Of a stretch of 64,000 nucleotides of DNA, positions 45,582 through 53,296 are shown piece by piece (positions within the stretch are counted from its first letter, which is position 1; the number at the start of each line of letters is the position of its first letter). The position numbers and the translations under genes were made by a program. The DNA comes from Streptomyces sp. V2I9 (GTDB taxonomy: Bacteria; Actinomycetota; Actinomycetes; Streptomycetales; Streptomycetaceae): NCBI RefSeq assembly GCF_030817475.1, contig NZ_JAUSZJ010000002.1, forward strand, positions 6,462,626-6,526,625, written 5' to 3'. A model generated the notes under the pieces. That model was given only the letters and a program-made list of their open reading frames with translations. It made no database searches and was not told where the DNA came from.

Positions 45582-46781
45582 GTGACCACCGCCGACCCCA
45601 CGGACCCCACGCACCCCGCCCCGGAGCCGATGCACCGTCTCCGCTTCGAGGAACCCGCACCGCCCCGGCCCGCCGAACTGCCCGGCGGCGCCCCCGCCTG
45701 GCTGGTGAGCCGGTACGCCGACGTCCGCCAGGTGCTCTCCGACCCGCGGTTCGGCCGGGCGCGGCTGTACGCGGCGGACGCGCCGGCCCTCTCCGGCGTA
45801 CCGGACCTCGTGAACGACCCCGACCTGATGTTCAACCAGGACGGCCCCGACCATCTGCGACTGCGCCGCACCCTGCGGCGCGCGTTCACCCCGAGGGCCG
45901 TCGCCCGCTGGCGGCCGTGGATCGCCGCGATCGTGGAGGACCTGCTCGACCGGCTGGAGGCACGGGAGCAACCCGTCGACGTGGTGGGGGAGTTCGCCCT
46001 CCCGCTGCCGGTGGCGGTGATCAGCCGGCTGATGGGCCTGGACGAGTCCGCCTGGAGCCGGATGCGGCACTGGAGCGAGCACGCCTTCTCCGACGGCACC
46101 CACGACGGCGAGCACGTGGCCGCCGCCCTCGCGGAGTTCAGCGCCTTCGGCGCGGACCTCCTGGCCGAGCGGCGCCGGACGCCCGGCGACGACCTGGTCA
46201 GCGGCATCGTCGCAGCGGCCGACGAGGAAGGGGCCCTACCCGAGGCGCAGTTGGTCAGCCTGGTGTGCGGGCTGGTCGTCGGCGGCCACGACAGCACGAT
46301 GACCATGCTCGGCAACGCGCTGCTCTATCTCCTGGGCGAACGCCGTGAGACCTGGCCCCGCATCGGCGCCGACGAGGAGGCCGCCGGACGCGTCGTGGAC
46401 CGGCTCGTCCACCTCGTCCCGCTGGGCGACGACCGGGGGAGCACCCGGCACGCCGCCACCGACGTCGAGGTCGGCGGGGTGACGATCCCGGCCGGAGCGA
46501 TCGTGATCGCCGACTGCGGCATGGCCAACCGCGACCCGGACGTCTTCCCGCCCGCGACCCTCCACGACCTCTTCGCGCCCCTGGAGGCCCCCACGCTCTC
46601 GTTCGGCGCGGGCCCCCACTACTGCCTGGGCGTCTGGCTGGCCCGCACCGAACTCCGGCTCGCCCTGCACCGGCTGGCCGCCCGCTTCCCGGAACTGCGC
46701 CTGGCCGCCCCCGCGGACGCCGTCGTCTGGCGGACGGGCACCACCTCCCGCAGCCCGCGGCGGCTCGGGGTCACCTGGTAG
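45582..46781 (+). CDS. ftdF: Cytochrome P450 (PTM tailoring enzyme)
   Basis: This 399-residue P450 has the haem ligand C348 in FGAGPHYCLG and the I-helix GGHDST (234-239). The ExxR motif of the K helix is not present: the aligned segment is VVDRLVHL (271-278), so Glu and Arg are replaced by Arg and His. The later conserved Arg in GSTRHA and NRDP are kept. GTG start with GGGAGG upstream. It ends the PTM operon and fits the P450 of ftd-type clusters, which oxidises the carbocycle. Its catalytic competence should be checked because ExxR is nearly universal. Confidence 0.9.
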   Translation: MTTADPTDPTHPAPEPMHRLRFEEPAPPRPAELPGGAPAWLVSRYADVRQVLSDPRFGRARLYAADAPALSGVPDLVNDPDLMFNQDGPDHLRLRRTLRRAFTPRAVARWRPWIAAIVEDLLDRLEAREQPVDVVGEFALPLPVAVISRLMGLDESAWSRMRHWSEHAFSDGTHDGEHVAAALAEFSAFGADLLAERRRTPGDDLVSGIVAAADEEGALPEAQLVSLVCGLVVGGHDSTMTMLGNALLYLLGERRETWPRIGADEEAAGRVVDRLVHLVPLGDDRGSTRHAATDVEVGGVTIPAGAIVIADCGMANRDPDVFPPATLHDLFAPLEAPTLSFGAGPHYCLGVWLARTELRLALHRLAARFPELRLAAPADAVVWRTGTTSRSPRRLGVTW

Positions 46782-46841
46782 GGAGCTGGTCGGTGTGCGC
46801 CCGGCGCTCGGCGGCACCGGGCACCCTGCCCCGCCGGCCCG

Positions 46842-47870
46842 TCAGCCGCCCGCCACGACCATGGAAGGCGACGAAGCGTCGCTCAGGAGCAGTCGCGGCC
46901 CGGCGGCCGAAGGGCCGGCGGGGACGGTCCAGATGTCCGAGGCGCCCTTCGCCCGGCCCGGAAGGGCGTACGCGAGGGTGGAGGCGTCCAGCCACGCCGC
47001 CTGGTCGTCGACGCTGCGCGTCTCGGCGACGGGGGTCTCACGCATCGTCCTCAGGTCCAGGACATGCAGCCGCCACGGGTCGCGGGCCCCCTCGCGGACC
47101 CTCTTCTTGAAGGCGATCCGGGTGCCGTCGGGCGACAGGGACGGGCACTCGGCGTTCCGGCGCAGCGTGCGGGCCTTCCACGTCTTCATGTCGCCCTCGA
47201 CCAGGTACGTCTTCCCCTTGGTGGCCACCGTGGCGTAGAAGCGGTTGTCGTCGTCCGCGAAGGTGATGCCCCAGTAGTTCACGTCCGGCGCGTGGTAGCG
47301 CCGCCCTTCGAGGTACAGCTGGAGCGTCTCCACGTTCTTGACCAGGTATCCGGTCCGGGTGTCGAGGATGCCGGTCCTCGTCGAGAAGGACGACGAGGCG
47401 TACGAGTCGCCGCTGACGAACAGCGTCCAGGCGACCATCCGCCCCGACGGGGAGACCCGCGCCCGGTTGGGTATGCCGCCGACCACGACGGTCTTGCGGG
47501 TGTTCAGCTTGCGGTCGAGGACGCGCACCTTCGTCTTCTGCGCGAGGCCGGGGTGGCTCGAGATACAGACGGCCGACGCTCCGCTCGCGTAGAAGCGGTC
47601 GCACGACAGCCCGGTGTTCCTGCTCCGCGCCCCGGCGGCCGTTCCCGTGCCGGAAGGGCTGTACGGCGCCGCGAGCACGTCGCCCTTCCGCGCCGCGTGG
47701 TACAGGCCGGGCGCCTCGTCGAGGGTGACGCCCGCGGCGGCGGAATCCGGCTTCCGGCCGTCGTCGTCGGCCGCCGCGACCGTGTAGCCGACGGCGACGG
47801 CCGCCAGCACGGCGGTGGCCGCCGTGAGAGCGGTGATCCGCGCGCGAAGGGAGAGGGGAGGCAGGCTCAT
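46842..47870 (-). CDS. Secreted TolB-like beta-propeller protein
   Basis: This 342-residue protein has an N-terminal signal-like helix (RARITALTAATAVLAAVAVG) with YTVAAADDDG after it. The mature part has repeated WD/PD40-like strands: RARVSPSGRMVAWTLFV, APDVNYWGITFADDDNRFYA, PSLSPDGTRIAFKKRV. These are the TolB-type propeller signatures. No catalytic residues are evident, so it likely binds a partner or ligand outside the cell. Its start overlaps the stop of the upstream MFS gene by 4 nt, indicating coupling. Confidence 0.78.
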   Translation of the reverse strand: MSLPPLSLRARITALTAATAVLAAVAVGYTVAAADDDGRKPDSAAAGVTLDEAPGLYHAARKGDVLAAPYSPSGTGTAAGARSRNTGLSCDRFYASGASAVCISSHPGLAQKTKVRVLDRKLNTRKTVVVGGIPNRARVSPSGRMVAWTLFVSGDSYASSSFSTRTGILDTRTGYLVKNVETLQLYLEGRRYHAPDVNYWGITFADDDNRFYATVATKGKTYLVEGDMKTWKARTLRRNAECPSLSPDGTRIAFKKRVREGARDPWRLHVLDLRTMRETPVAETRSVDDQAAWLDASTLAYALPGRAKGASDIWTVPAGPSAAGPRLLLSDASSPSMVVAGG

Positions 47871-49174
47871 GAGGGCTCCGGGGCGGTGACGGGGGCGTGG
47901 CCGGCGGGAGGGGGCGCGGCCGGCAGGAGGAAGCAGGCGAGGACGAGGACGGCGCCGAGGGCGACGGTGGCCAGGACGAGGGCGTGGTCCATGCCCCATA
48001 CCGTCCAGACGGCTCCGAACCCGACGGACGCGAACAGGCGGCCGACGCTCTGGCCTGTCTGGAGCAGGGCCATCCCGCCCGCACGCCGGTCCGCCGGTAC
48101 GACCGGTCCGCCGAGCGCCATGAGGACCCCGTCGGTCGCGGCGTAGAACGCGCCGTGCAGGACGAGGACCAGGATCGTGAGCGGCCAGCCGGCCACCGGG
48201 GAGAACAGGGCGACGTACACCCCGAGCAGTGCGCCATGGCCCAGCAGGTAGGGGACGCGGCGGCCGATCCGGTCGGCGGCCCGCCCGAACGGCACGGCGA
48301 GCAGCAGGTAGATGGCCGCGCTGCCGAGCGGGAGCAGCGGAAAGTACTCCACGTCGAGGGCGAGCCGTTTCTGCAGGACGAGGTAGAGGAACCCGTCTCC
48401 CACGCCGACGAGGCCGAGCGCCGTGGCCGCGAGAAGGATCCTGCGGAAGGCGGGGACACGGAAGAGGCGCAGGGTTTCCCGCAGGGTGGCCGCCGCGGCT
48501 CCCGGCGGGCGTGCCGGCGTGGCTTCGCGGCCGGGGACGAACGCGAAGAGGATGAACACCCCCAGCAGACCGAAGCAGAAGCTGACGACGAACACGGCGT
48601 CGTAGGCGTCGACGGTCGCCCACAGGACGGCGAAGGCGACGAGCGGGCCGAGCATGGCGCCCGTGGTGTCCATGGCCCGGTGCACTCCGAAGGCCCGGCC
48701 GAGGTCCCGCTCGTCGCAGCTCAGCGAGATCAGTGCGTCGCGCGGTGCCGTCCGTACGCCTTTGCCGACCCGGTCGGCCGCGAGCGTGGCGGAGAGGGCG
48801 GGGGTGGAGCTGCCCGCGAGGAGGAGTCCGAGTTTGCAGACGGTGGACAGCGCGTATCCGGTGCCGGCGACGAGCTTGTGCCGCTGCCAGCGGTCGGCCG
48901 CGTGCCCGCCGGCGAGTCTGACGAAGGCGGTGACGCCGTTGTAGAGGCCGTCGAGAAAGCCGAATTGCAGGGGGCTGAGTCCCAGGCCCAGGACGAGATA
49001 GAGAGGCAGGACGGCGGTGACCATCTCGGACGAGATGTCGGTGACGAGACTGACCGCGCCGAGCGCGACGACGGTGCCGGTGAGGCGCCTTCGCCCGGCG
49101 GGTCGTGCGGCTGGGGGTGTCCGGTCGGGGGCGGGGCCGTCCGGTGGACGGGCTCTGCCGGCGGCAAGGTACAT
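47867..49174 (-). CDS. Major facilitator superfamily transporter
   Basis: This 435-residue protein has twelve hydrophobic segments. It has GHAADRWQRHKLVAG between helices two and three and the similar GRAADRIGRRVPYLLGHG between helices eight and nine, the MFS loop motif. ATG is used. The TolB-like gene follows with a 4-nt overlap. It is the first minus-strand gene past the PTM operon and could export a product or drug; this is inference. A strong hairpin lies just upstream and ends the previous transcript. Confidence 0.9.
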   Translation of the reverse strand: MYLAAGRARPPDGPAPDRTPPAARPAGRRRLTGTVVALGAVSLVTDISSEMVTAVLPLYLVLGLGLSPLQFGFLDGLYNGVTAFVRLAGGHAADRWQRHKLVAGTGYALSTVCKLGLLLAGSSTPALSATLAADRVGKGVRTAPRDALISLSCDERDLGRAFGVHRAMDTTGAMLGPLVAFAVLWATVDAYDAVFVVSFCFGLLGVFILFAFVPGREATPARPPGAAAATLRETLRLFRVPAFRRILLAATALGLVGVGDGFLYLVLQKRLALDVEYFPLLPLGSAAIYLLLAVPFGRAADRIGRRVPYLLGHGALLGVYVALFSPVAGWPLTILVLVLHGAFYAATDGVLMALGGPVVPADRRAGGMALLQTGQSVGRLFASVGFGAVWTVWGMDHALVLATVALGAVLVLACFLLPAAPPPAGHAPVTAPEPS

Positions 49175-49197
49175 ACAGACGCTCCTGGGGCGCGGTG

Positions 49198-49231
49198 CCC
49201 GGAGCAACGGCCGCACGACCGTTGCTCCGGG
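49198..49231 (-). terminator. Terminator of the chitosanase/phosphatase gene
   Basis: CCCGGAGCAACGG and CCGTTGCTCCGGG make a perfect 13-bp stem around an 8-base loop. It lies about 90 bp past the minus-strand stop at 49325 and 24 bp before the MFS start. Confidence 0.8.
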
Positions 49232-49324
49232 TGGGTTCGCCGCCCGGTCATGGCCGGCCACCGGGGCACGGCGGCCGGACCACGACGGACGGTGCGGGGT
49301 TCGGTGACAGGTCCGGTGCGGAGG

Positions 49325-50386
49325 TCAGTGGCAGCTGTACGTCGGGCCGGTGTCCAGGACCGTCCCGTCGGTTCCGACGAACTTCGAGGTGAAGGTCGTG
49401 TCGGTGAAGTCGAGCTGCATCACACCGAACTTGTCCCAGATGCGCTTCTGGCTGTTCTTCTGCACGGTGTCGCCCTGGCCGTACAGGTCCTTGCCGCCCA
49501 TGCCGCCGAGGATCTCGACGATGCCCTTGGGGTCCGCCGTGCCGTCCGGGAGCTGGGGGGCGAAGCGCTCGTAGTGGTGGTCGTGGCCGCTCAGCACCAG
49601 CTCGGTGCCGGCCGCCTGGAGCATGGACCAGACCGGTTTGCCCACGGGGTCGTTGCCGTGGCTTCCGGAGCTGAACAGCGGGTGGTGGAAGTACGCGGCG
49701 ACGCACTTCTTGGTGTTCTTGGCGAGGTCGGCCTTCAGCCAGTCGAGCTGTTCGCGCTCGTCGAACCGGTTGGAGTTGAGGGCGACGAAGTGCCAGTTGC
49801 CGTAGTCGTAGCTGTACCACATCTTGCCCTGGGGGGTGGCGCGGTCACCGAAGTACTGCCGGTAGGCGACCTCGTCCTGGTTGTCCCAGTCGTCGTACGC
49901 CTCGTGGTTGCCGGGCACGGGGTGGGTCTTGTCCTTGAACTGGCCCCAGGACTTGTCGTAGTAGTTGCGGAAGTCCTCGATGTGGGCGTCGTCGTACTGG
50001 TTGTCGCCCATGGTGATGTAGAAGGCCGGGTCGATCGCCATGGCGCGTGCGGCGGTCTTGAAGTGCTGGCATCCCGGATCGCTCTTGTTGCACTGGTCGG
50101 CGATGTCACCGGCGCCGACCACGGTGAACGCGCCGTTGGGCGGCGGGTCGGTGGGAGTGGTCCCCCCGACGCTGCCGTACACGTCGGCCTCCCACAAGGA
50201 GTAGCCGTACGTGGTGCCGCGTGCGGTGCCGTACACGCGCAGATAGCGGCCCTTGCCGGTCAGGCCGGTCCAGGTGTCGGTCCCGCCGTTGCCCGCCGTC
50301 TCCGTGGCCAGTCGGGTCCAGTCGGTGCCGTTGGCCGAGATCTCCAGCCGGTACTGCTTCGCGTACGCGGCCTCCCAGTTGAGCAC
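49325..50386 (-). CDS. Discoidin-type domain plus calcineurin-like metallophosphatase (3' part of a frameshifted gene)
   Basis: This 353-residue ORF starts within an F5/8 type C (discoidin) carbohydrate-binding domain (VLNWEAAYAKQYRLEISANG, TGKGRYLRVYGTARG). A Pro-rich linker and a calcineurin-like phosphoesterase follow: VVGAGDIADQC, MGDNQYDD, VPGNHEAYDD, HHPLFSSGSHGN and GHDHHYER supply the two-metal-site residues. The same reading frame continues upstream without a stop into the rest of the discoidin domain (RGRPATASSSETSTL, VDGVATTRWASDEGSD) and, past one extra base, into the upstream chitosanase. So the true protein is probably a secreted three-part enzyme. The GTG at 50386 is only the first in-frame start of the fragment. 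Confidence 0.72.
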   Translation of the reverse strand: MLNWEAAYAKQYRLEISANGTDWTRLATETAGNGGTDTWTGLTGKGRYLRVYGTARGTTYGYSLWEADVYGSVGGTTPTDPPPNGAFTVVGAGDIADQCNKSDPGCQHFKTAARAMAIDPAFYITMGDNQYDDAHIEDFRNYYDKSWGQFKDKTHPVPGNHEAYDDWDNQDEVAYRQYFGDRATPQGKMWYSYDYGNWHFVALNSNRFDEREQLDWLKADLAKNTKKCVAAYFHHPLFSSGSHGNDPVGKPVWSMLQAAGTELVLSGHDHHYERFAPQLPDGTADPKGIVEILGGMGGKDLYGQGDTVQKNSQKRIWDKFGVMQLDFTDTTFTSKFVGTDGTVLDTGPTYSCH

Positions 50387-50450
50387 GACGCGGGAGACGG
50401 ACGCTCCTTCGCCGAGGTCGATGCGGAGCCACTGCGGGTCCGAGCCTTCG

Positions 50451-51467
50451 TCACTGGCCCAGCGGGTGGTGGCGACGCCGTCGACGGCCTTGCCGGGGGT
50501 GAGGGTGGAGGTCTCGGAGGACGAGGCGGTGGCGGGCCTGCCGCGCGAGATCAGCGTCTCGGCGCCGGGCGGCTCCGTCGATCCCGGACCGGGCCGGGGG
50601 TCGGTGTCGATCCGGAATGCGTCGCCGTAGACGGACCAGGCCAGCGGCGTGGCGAGGTCCAGGTTGCCCGTTCCTCAGGAACACGCGCTGGGCGGTGTCG
50701 ACACGGCTGGTGTCCTCGTGTGCCGCCTCCTTCTTCATCTCCACGACCCGCGCGTCGAGGAAGGCGTCGAGGTACGCGGTCTCATCGCCTCCCTCGGCCG
50801 GCGTACGGGCGTCGTTCCTGGCCTCGGCGCGGATGCTGTCGAAGCCCGACCGGCCGTGCATCACGATGGCGTCGTAGTAGACGAACTGCCCGAGCACCCG
50901 CAGCCCGTCGCTCTTCGCCCGTGACACGGAGGGGTCGAAGTAGACGCGGTCGCGCTCGTGTTCCTGGGCCGCCCGGAACTCGGGGGTGGCCGCGGCCTTC
51001 TCCCAGGCGGCCGTGAAGCCGGGGTCCAGACCCTCGTGGGAATCGCTCCCGTCGACCGCACGGAGTGCGGGGAGGTACTTGGCCAGCGGGTTGCCCGGCA
51101 CCTGGGCCGTGTAGTACTCGACGAGTTCGAGCATGTCGTGCGTACCGGAGCAGAAGCCGACGATGCCGGCCGTGTAGCCGCGCCCGTCGCCGATGTCCTC
51201 GATGTAGTCGAACTGCTCGCGCCACTGGAGCGAGGAGTTCTCGGCCGTCGAGACGATCTGCATGGCGATTTCCTTCTTCACCGGATCGTCGAGGCCGGAA
51301 ACCCCGGCCGCCTGTCCGGTGTTGAGGGCGACCGCGGCGGGGATCGCGGTCAGCGCCACGGCCAGGGCGATCCGCACGCCGGTGCGCCGCCGGCGGTGCG
51401 CGGGCCGGGGTGGTCGTTCCGAACGGGAGACGCGCCGGAAAATGCGGTGGGGCATACGCATGCGCAT
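50451..51467 (-). CDS. GH46 chitosanase (5' part of a frameshifted gene)
   Basis: The ORF encodes a twin-arginine-like signal region (RHRRRRTGVR-type, ending AAVALNTGQAAG) followed by the GH46 domain: LDDPVKKEIAMQIVSTAENS, then WREQFDYIEDIGDGRGYTAG with the catalytic Glu and Asp. GFCSGTHDMLELVEYY, YYDAIVMHG and ARTPAEGGDETAYLDAFLDA also match chitosanases. After RVFLRNG the frame goes wrong: a GGGC run (near 50667) holds one base more than the family ending, which would read NLDLATPLAW and SVYGDAFRIDTDP. Removing it continues the protein into the discoidin and phosphatase parts (714 residues overall). An AGGAAAGTTTCCT palindrome lies about 100 bp upstream. Confidence 0.85.
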   Translation of the reverse strand: MRMRMPHRIFRRVSRSERPPRPAHRRRRTGVRIALAVALTAIPAAVALNTGQAAGVSGLDDPVKKEIAMQIVSTAENSSLQWREQFDYIEDIGDGRGYTAGIVGFCSGTHDMLELVEYYTAQVPGNPLAKYLPALRAVDGSDSHEGLDPGFTAAWEKAAATPEFRAAQEHERDRVYFDPSVSRAKSDGLRVLGQFVYYDAIVMHGRSGFDSIRAEARNDARTPAEGGDETAYLDAFLDARVVEMKKEAAHEDTSRVDTAQRVFLRNGQPGPRHAAGLVRLRRRIPDRHRPPARSGIDGAARRRDADLARQARHRLVLRDLHPHPRQGRRRRRHHPLGQ

Positions 51468-51970
51468 GCGGTTCTCCGATCTCTTGGGACGTGCCGCACG
51501 CCGGACGCACCGGTGCGCCGTGGGGGGCGTACGGACACAGCTCGGCCGGGGAGGCGAGCTCTATTAGGAAAGTTTCCTTTCCATTGAGTCGCGTCCATTG
51601 GAGCGCGCCGCCGCCCACCTTGCAAGGGTCATGACAATGAATATCCGGAGAGGTGGGGTGCGCGCCGGCGATGTTCGTACGCACGCTCGAATGGAGGTCG
51701 GTTGTGCGTATCTGTGCGGTCGGAGGTGCGCCGCCGCGACGGGAGCCGAGCGGCTTCTGTGGGTACGGGTGGCGGCCCGCTGACGCGCTGCGCGGGTGAT
51801 GAGCAGGCGCGTCCGCTCAGCCGGCGGCCGCCACCTCGGGGCTCCCGCTCGGACGGTTCGCCCGGAGACGCGTGTGGGTCCAAAGCCCTCGGGCCATCAC
51901 GGTTGAGTACCGGGCCGGAACTGTGGCCTCCGTCACAGCCAACGCGATCTTGTCCTGGTGAGATCGCCGG
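51468..51970. other. Divergent promoter region of the chitosanase gene
   Basis: This 503-bp gap separates the minus-strand chitosanase start from the plus-strand DUF6215-like gene. Besides the AGGAAAGTTTCCT palindrome (own entry), it has an A+T-richer part at 51560-51660. The part from 51700 to 51950 has open frames but no recognisable protein. Confidence 0.5.
51566..51578. promoter_or_regulatory. CsnR-type palindrome upstream of the chitosanase gene
   Basis: AGGAAA-G-TTTCCT is a perfect palindrome around a single central base, in an A+T-rich patch (TATTAGGAAAGTTTCC). It resembles the operator described for the ROK-family repressor CsnR that controls chitosanase genes in Streptomyces, as I recall it. 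Position and sequence both fit chitosan-dependent induction of this gene. Confidence 0.6.
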
Positions 51971-53167
51971 ATGCTCGGTTTCCTCTTCGGTCTCCTGCCC
52001 TTCTGGGTCCGGGAGCCTCTGTTCATCGTGGTCGGGTCTGTTTTCGGCCTACGCATCATGTACCTGGCCCTCCACGACGGCTCATGGCCGGCAGCCGCGA
52101 TCGGCGCGGTGTTCCTGCTGTTCACCGCGGTGCGCGTCCACACGGTGGTCCGGGCCCTCCGCGCCCGCCGCTCTCCTGGCCCGGCGGACGCGGAGGGCGG
52201 GCCAGGTCTGGCGGACGGGTCGGGCGCGGCGGACGGGCGGGGTTTCGCGGGCCCGGCGGATTCAACGACCGGGGCGGGTTCCGCGGGCAGGGCGAGTTCC
52301 GACGCCGGGGCGGGTTCCGCAGTTGGAGCGGGGCCCGACGCTCCCCAGGCGCAGCACCAGCCGCAGCCTTCGGCCGACCAGGGTCCGGCAGGGCAGGGGC
52401 TGACGGGGCAGGAGCCGGCGGGGCAGAGTGCCGCCTCGGTGGCTCCGGAGAAGGAACCCCACGCGGGGGCCCAGGTCTTCGCCGCCGTGGCGCTGTTCGC
52501 GGTGCTCGGGGCAGCGCTGTGGCTGGGCCCGCGTCTGGTGCCCTCCGACGTCGACAGCACGCCGGAGGCCGCCTCGTGCCCGCGGGCGGGGGGTGAGGAG
52601 CTGCCACCCGCCTACAGGAAGACGGCCCACGCCGTCACCGGCGCCGAACTGTGCAAGGTGCTCAACAGGCCGGGCCTGGCCAAGCTCCTCGGTACGCCGG
52701 CGGAAACCGCGACCGTGGCGTCCGGCTCCGACAACACCGCGCCCCTGACCGACGGGAGGGTCGCGCGGCCGGAGGCTCAGGTCCAGTTCGACACCTACAC
52801 CGTGAACGTCTCGGTCACGTACAACGAGTTGTCGATGGCCCAGTACGTGAAGCTGATGAAGTTCGGGGAGGAGACGGACGTCAGGACGCTCTTGGTCCTC
52901 GGCCGGCCCGCAGTCCTCTCCTCGGACCACACCATGGCGATCGAGATCGACCTCGGCAGCGACGGAACCGGCGGACCCGTCGGGCAAGGCCCCCTGGCCA
53001 GAACGCTGTCCGTAGCCCTGGACGAGAAGGACCGGGGCGGCTACTGCGAACTCACCGTGTGGAGCGACTCCGGAACGCTTCCCGACGACAGCGCGCTCCT
53101 CGACATCGCCGGGACGGTTCTCCCGACGATCCCCACGACCTCCACGAGCTCCGAACGGACCGGGTGA
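51971..53167 (+). CDS. Hypothetical membrane-anchored protein (DUF6215-like)
   Basis: This 398-residue protein has two or three N-terminal hydrophobic segments (FLFGLLPFWVREPLFIVVGS, FGLRIMYLALHDGSW, AAAIGAVFLLFTAVRVHTVV). A long Gly/Ala/Pro-rich repetitive linker, a transmembrane helix (AAVALFAVLGAALWLGPRLV) and an extracytoplasmic domain of about 180 residues with two Cys follow (TGAELCKVLNRPGLAKLLGT, RGGYCELTVWSDSG). The last part resembles a family of actinomycete proteins I associate with DUF6215, but that is from memory. The linker reads GSAGRASSDAGAGSAVGAGP and similar. Function unknown. Confidence 0.7.
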   Translation: MLGFLFGLLPFWVREPLFIVVGSVFGLRIMYLALHDGSWPAAAIGAVFLLFTAVRVHTVVRALRARRSPGPADAEGGPGLADGSGAADGRGFAGPADSTTGAGSAGRASSDAGAGSAVGAGPDAPQAQHQPQPSADQGPAGQGLTGQEPAGQSAASVAPEKEPHAGAQVFAAVALFAVLGAALWLGPRLVPSDVDSTPEAASCPRAGGEELPPAYRKTAHAVTGAELCKVLNRPGLAKLLGTPAETATVASGSDNTAPLTDGRVARPEAQVQFDTYTVNVSVTYNELSMAQYVKLMKFGEETDVRTLLVLGRPAVLSSDHTMAIEIDLGSDGTGGPVGQGPLARTLSVALDEKDRGGYCELTVWSDSGTLPDDSALLDIAGTVLPTIPTTSTSSERTG

Positions 53168-53296
53168 ACCTGCTGACAGGGTCCCTGCGGAGATCTTCCC
53201 CCTGGCCGACGAACGCGTCCATCACGGATGACCATCGAAAGGAACGCGAGCACCACCTCCGTGCGCGCTGCGAAGAGCGGCGCGGCACCTGAACTT

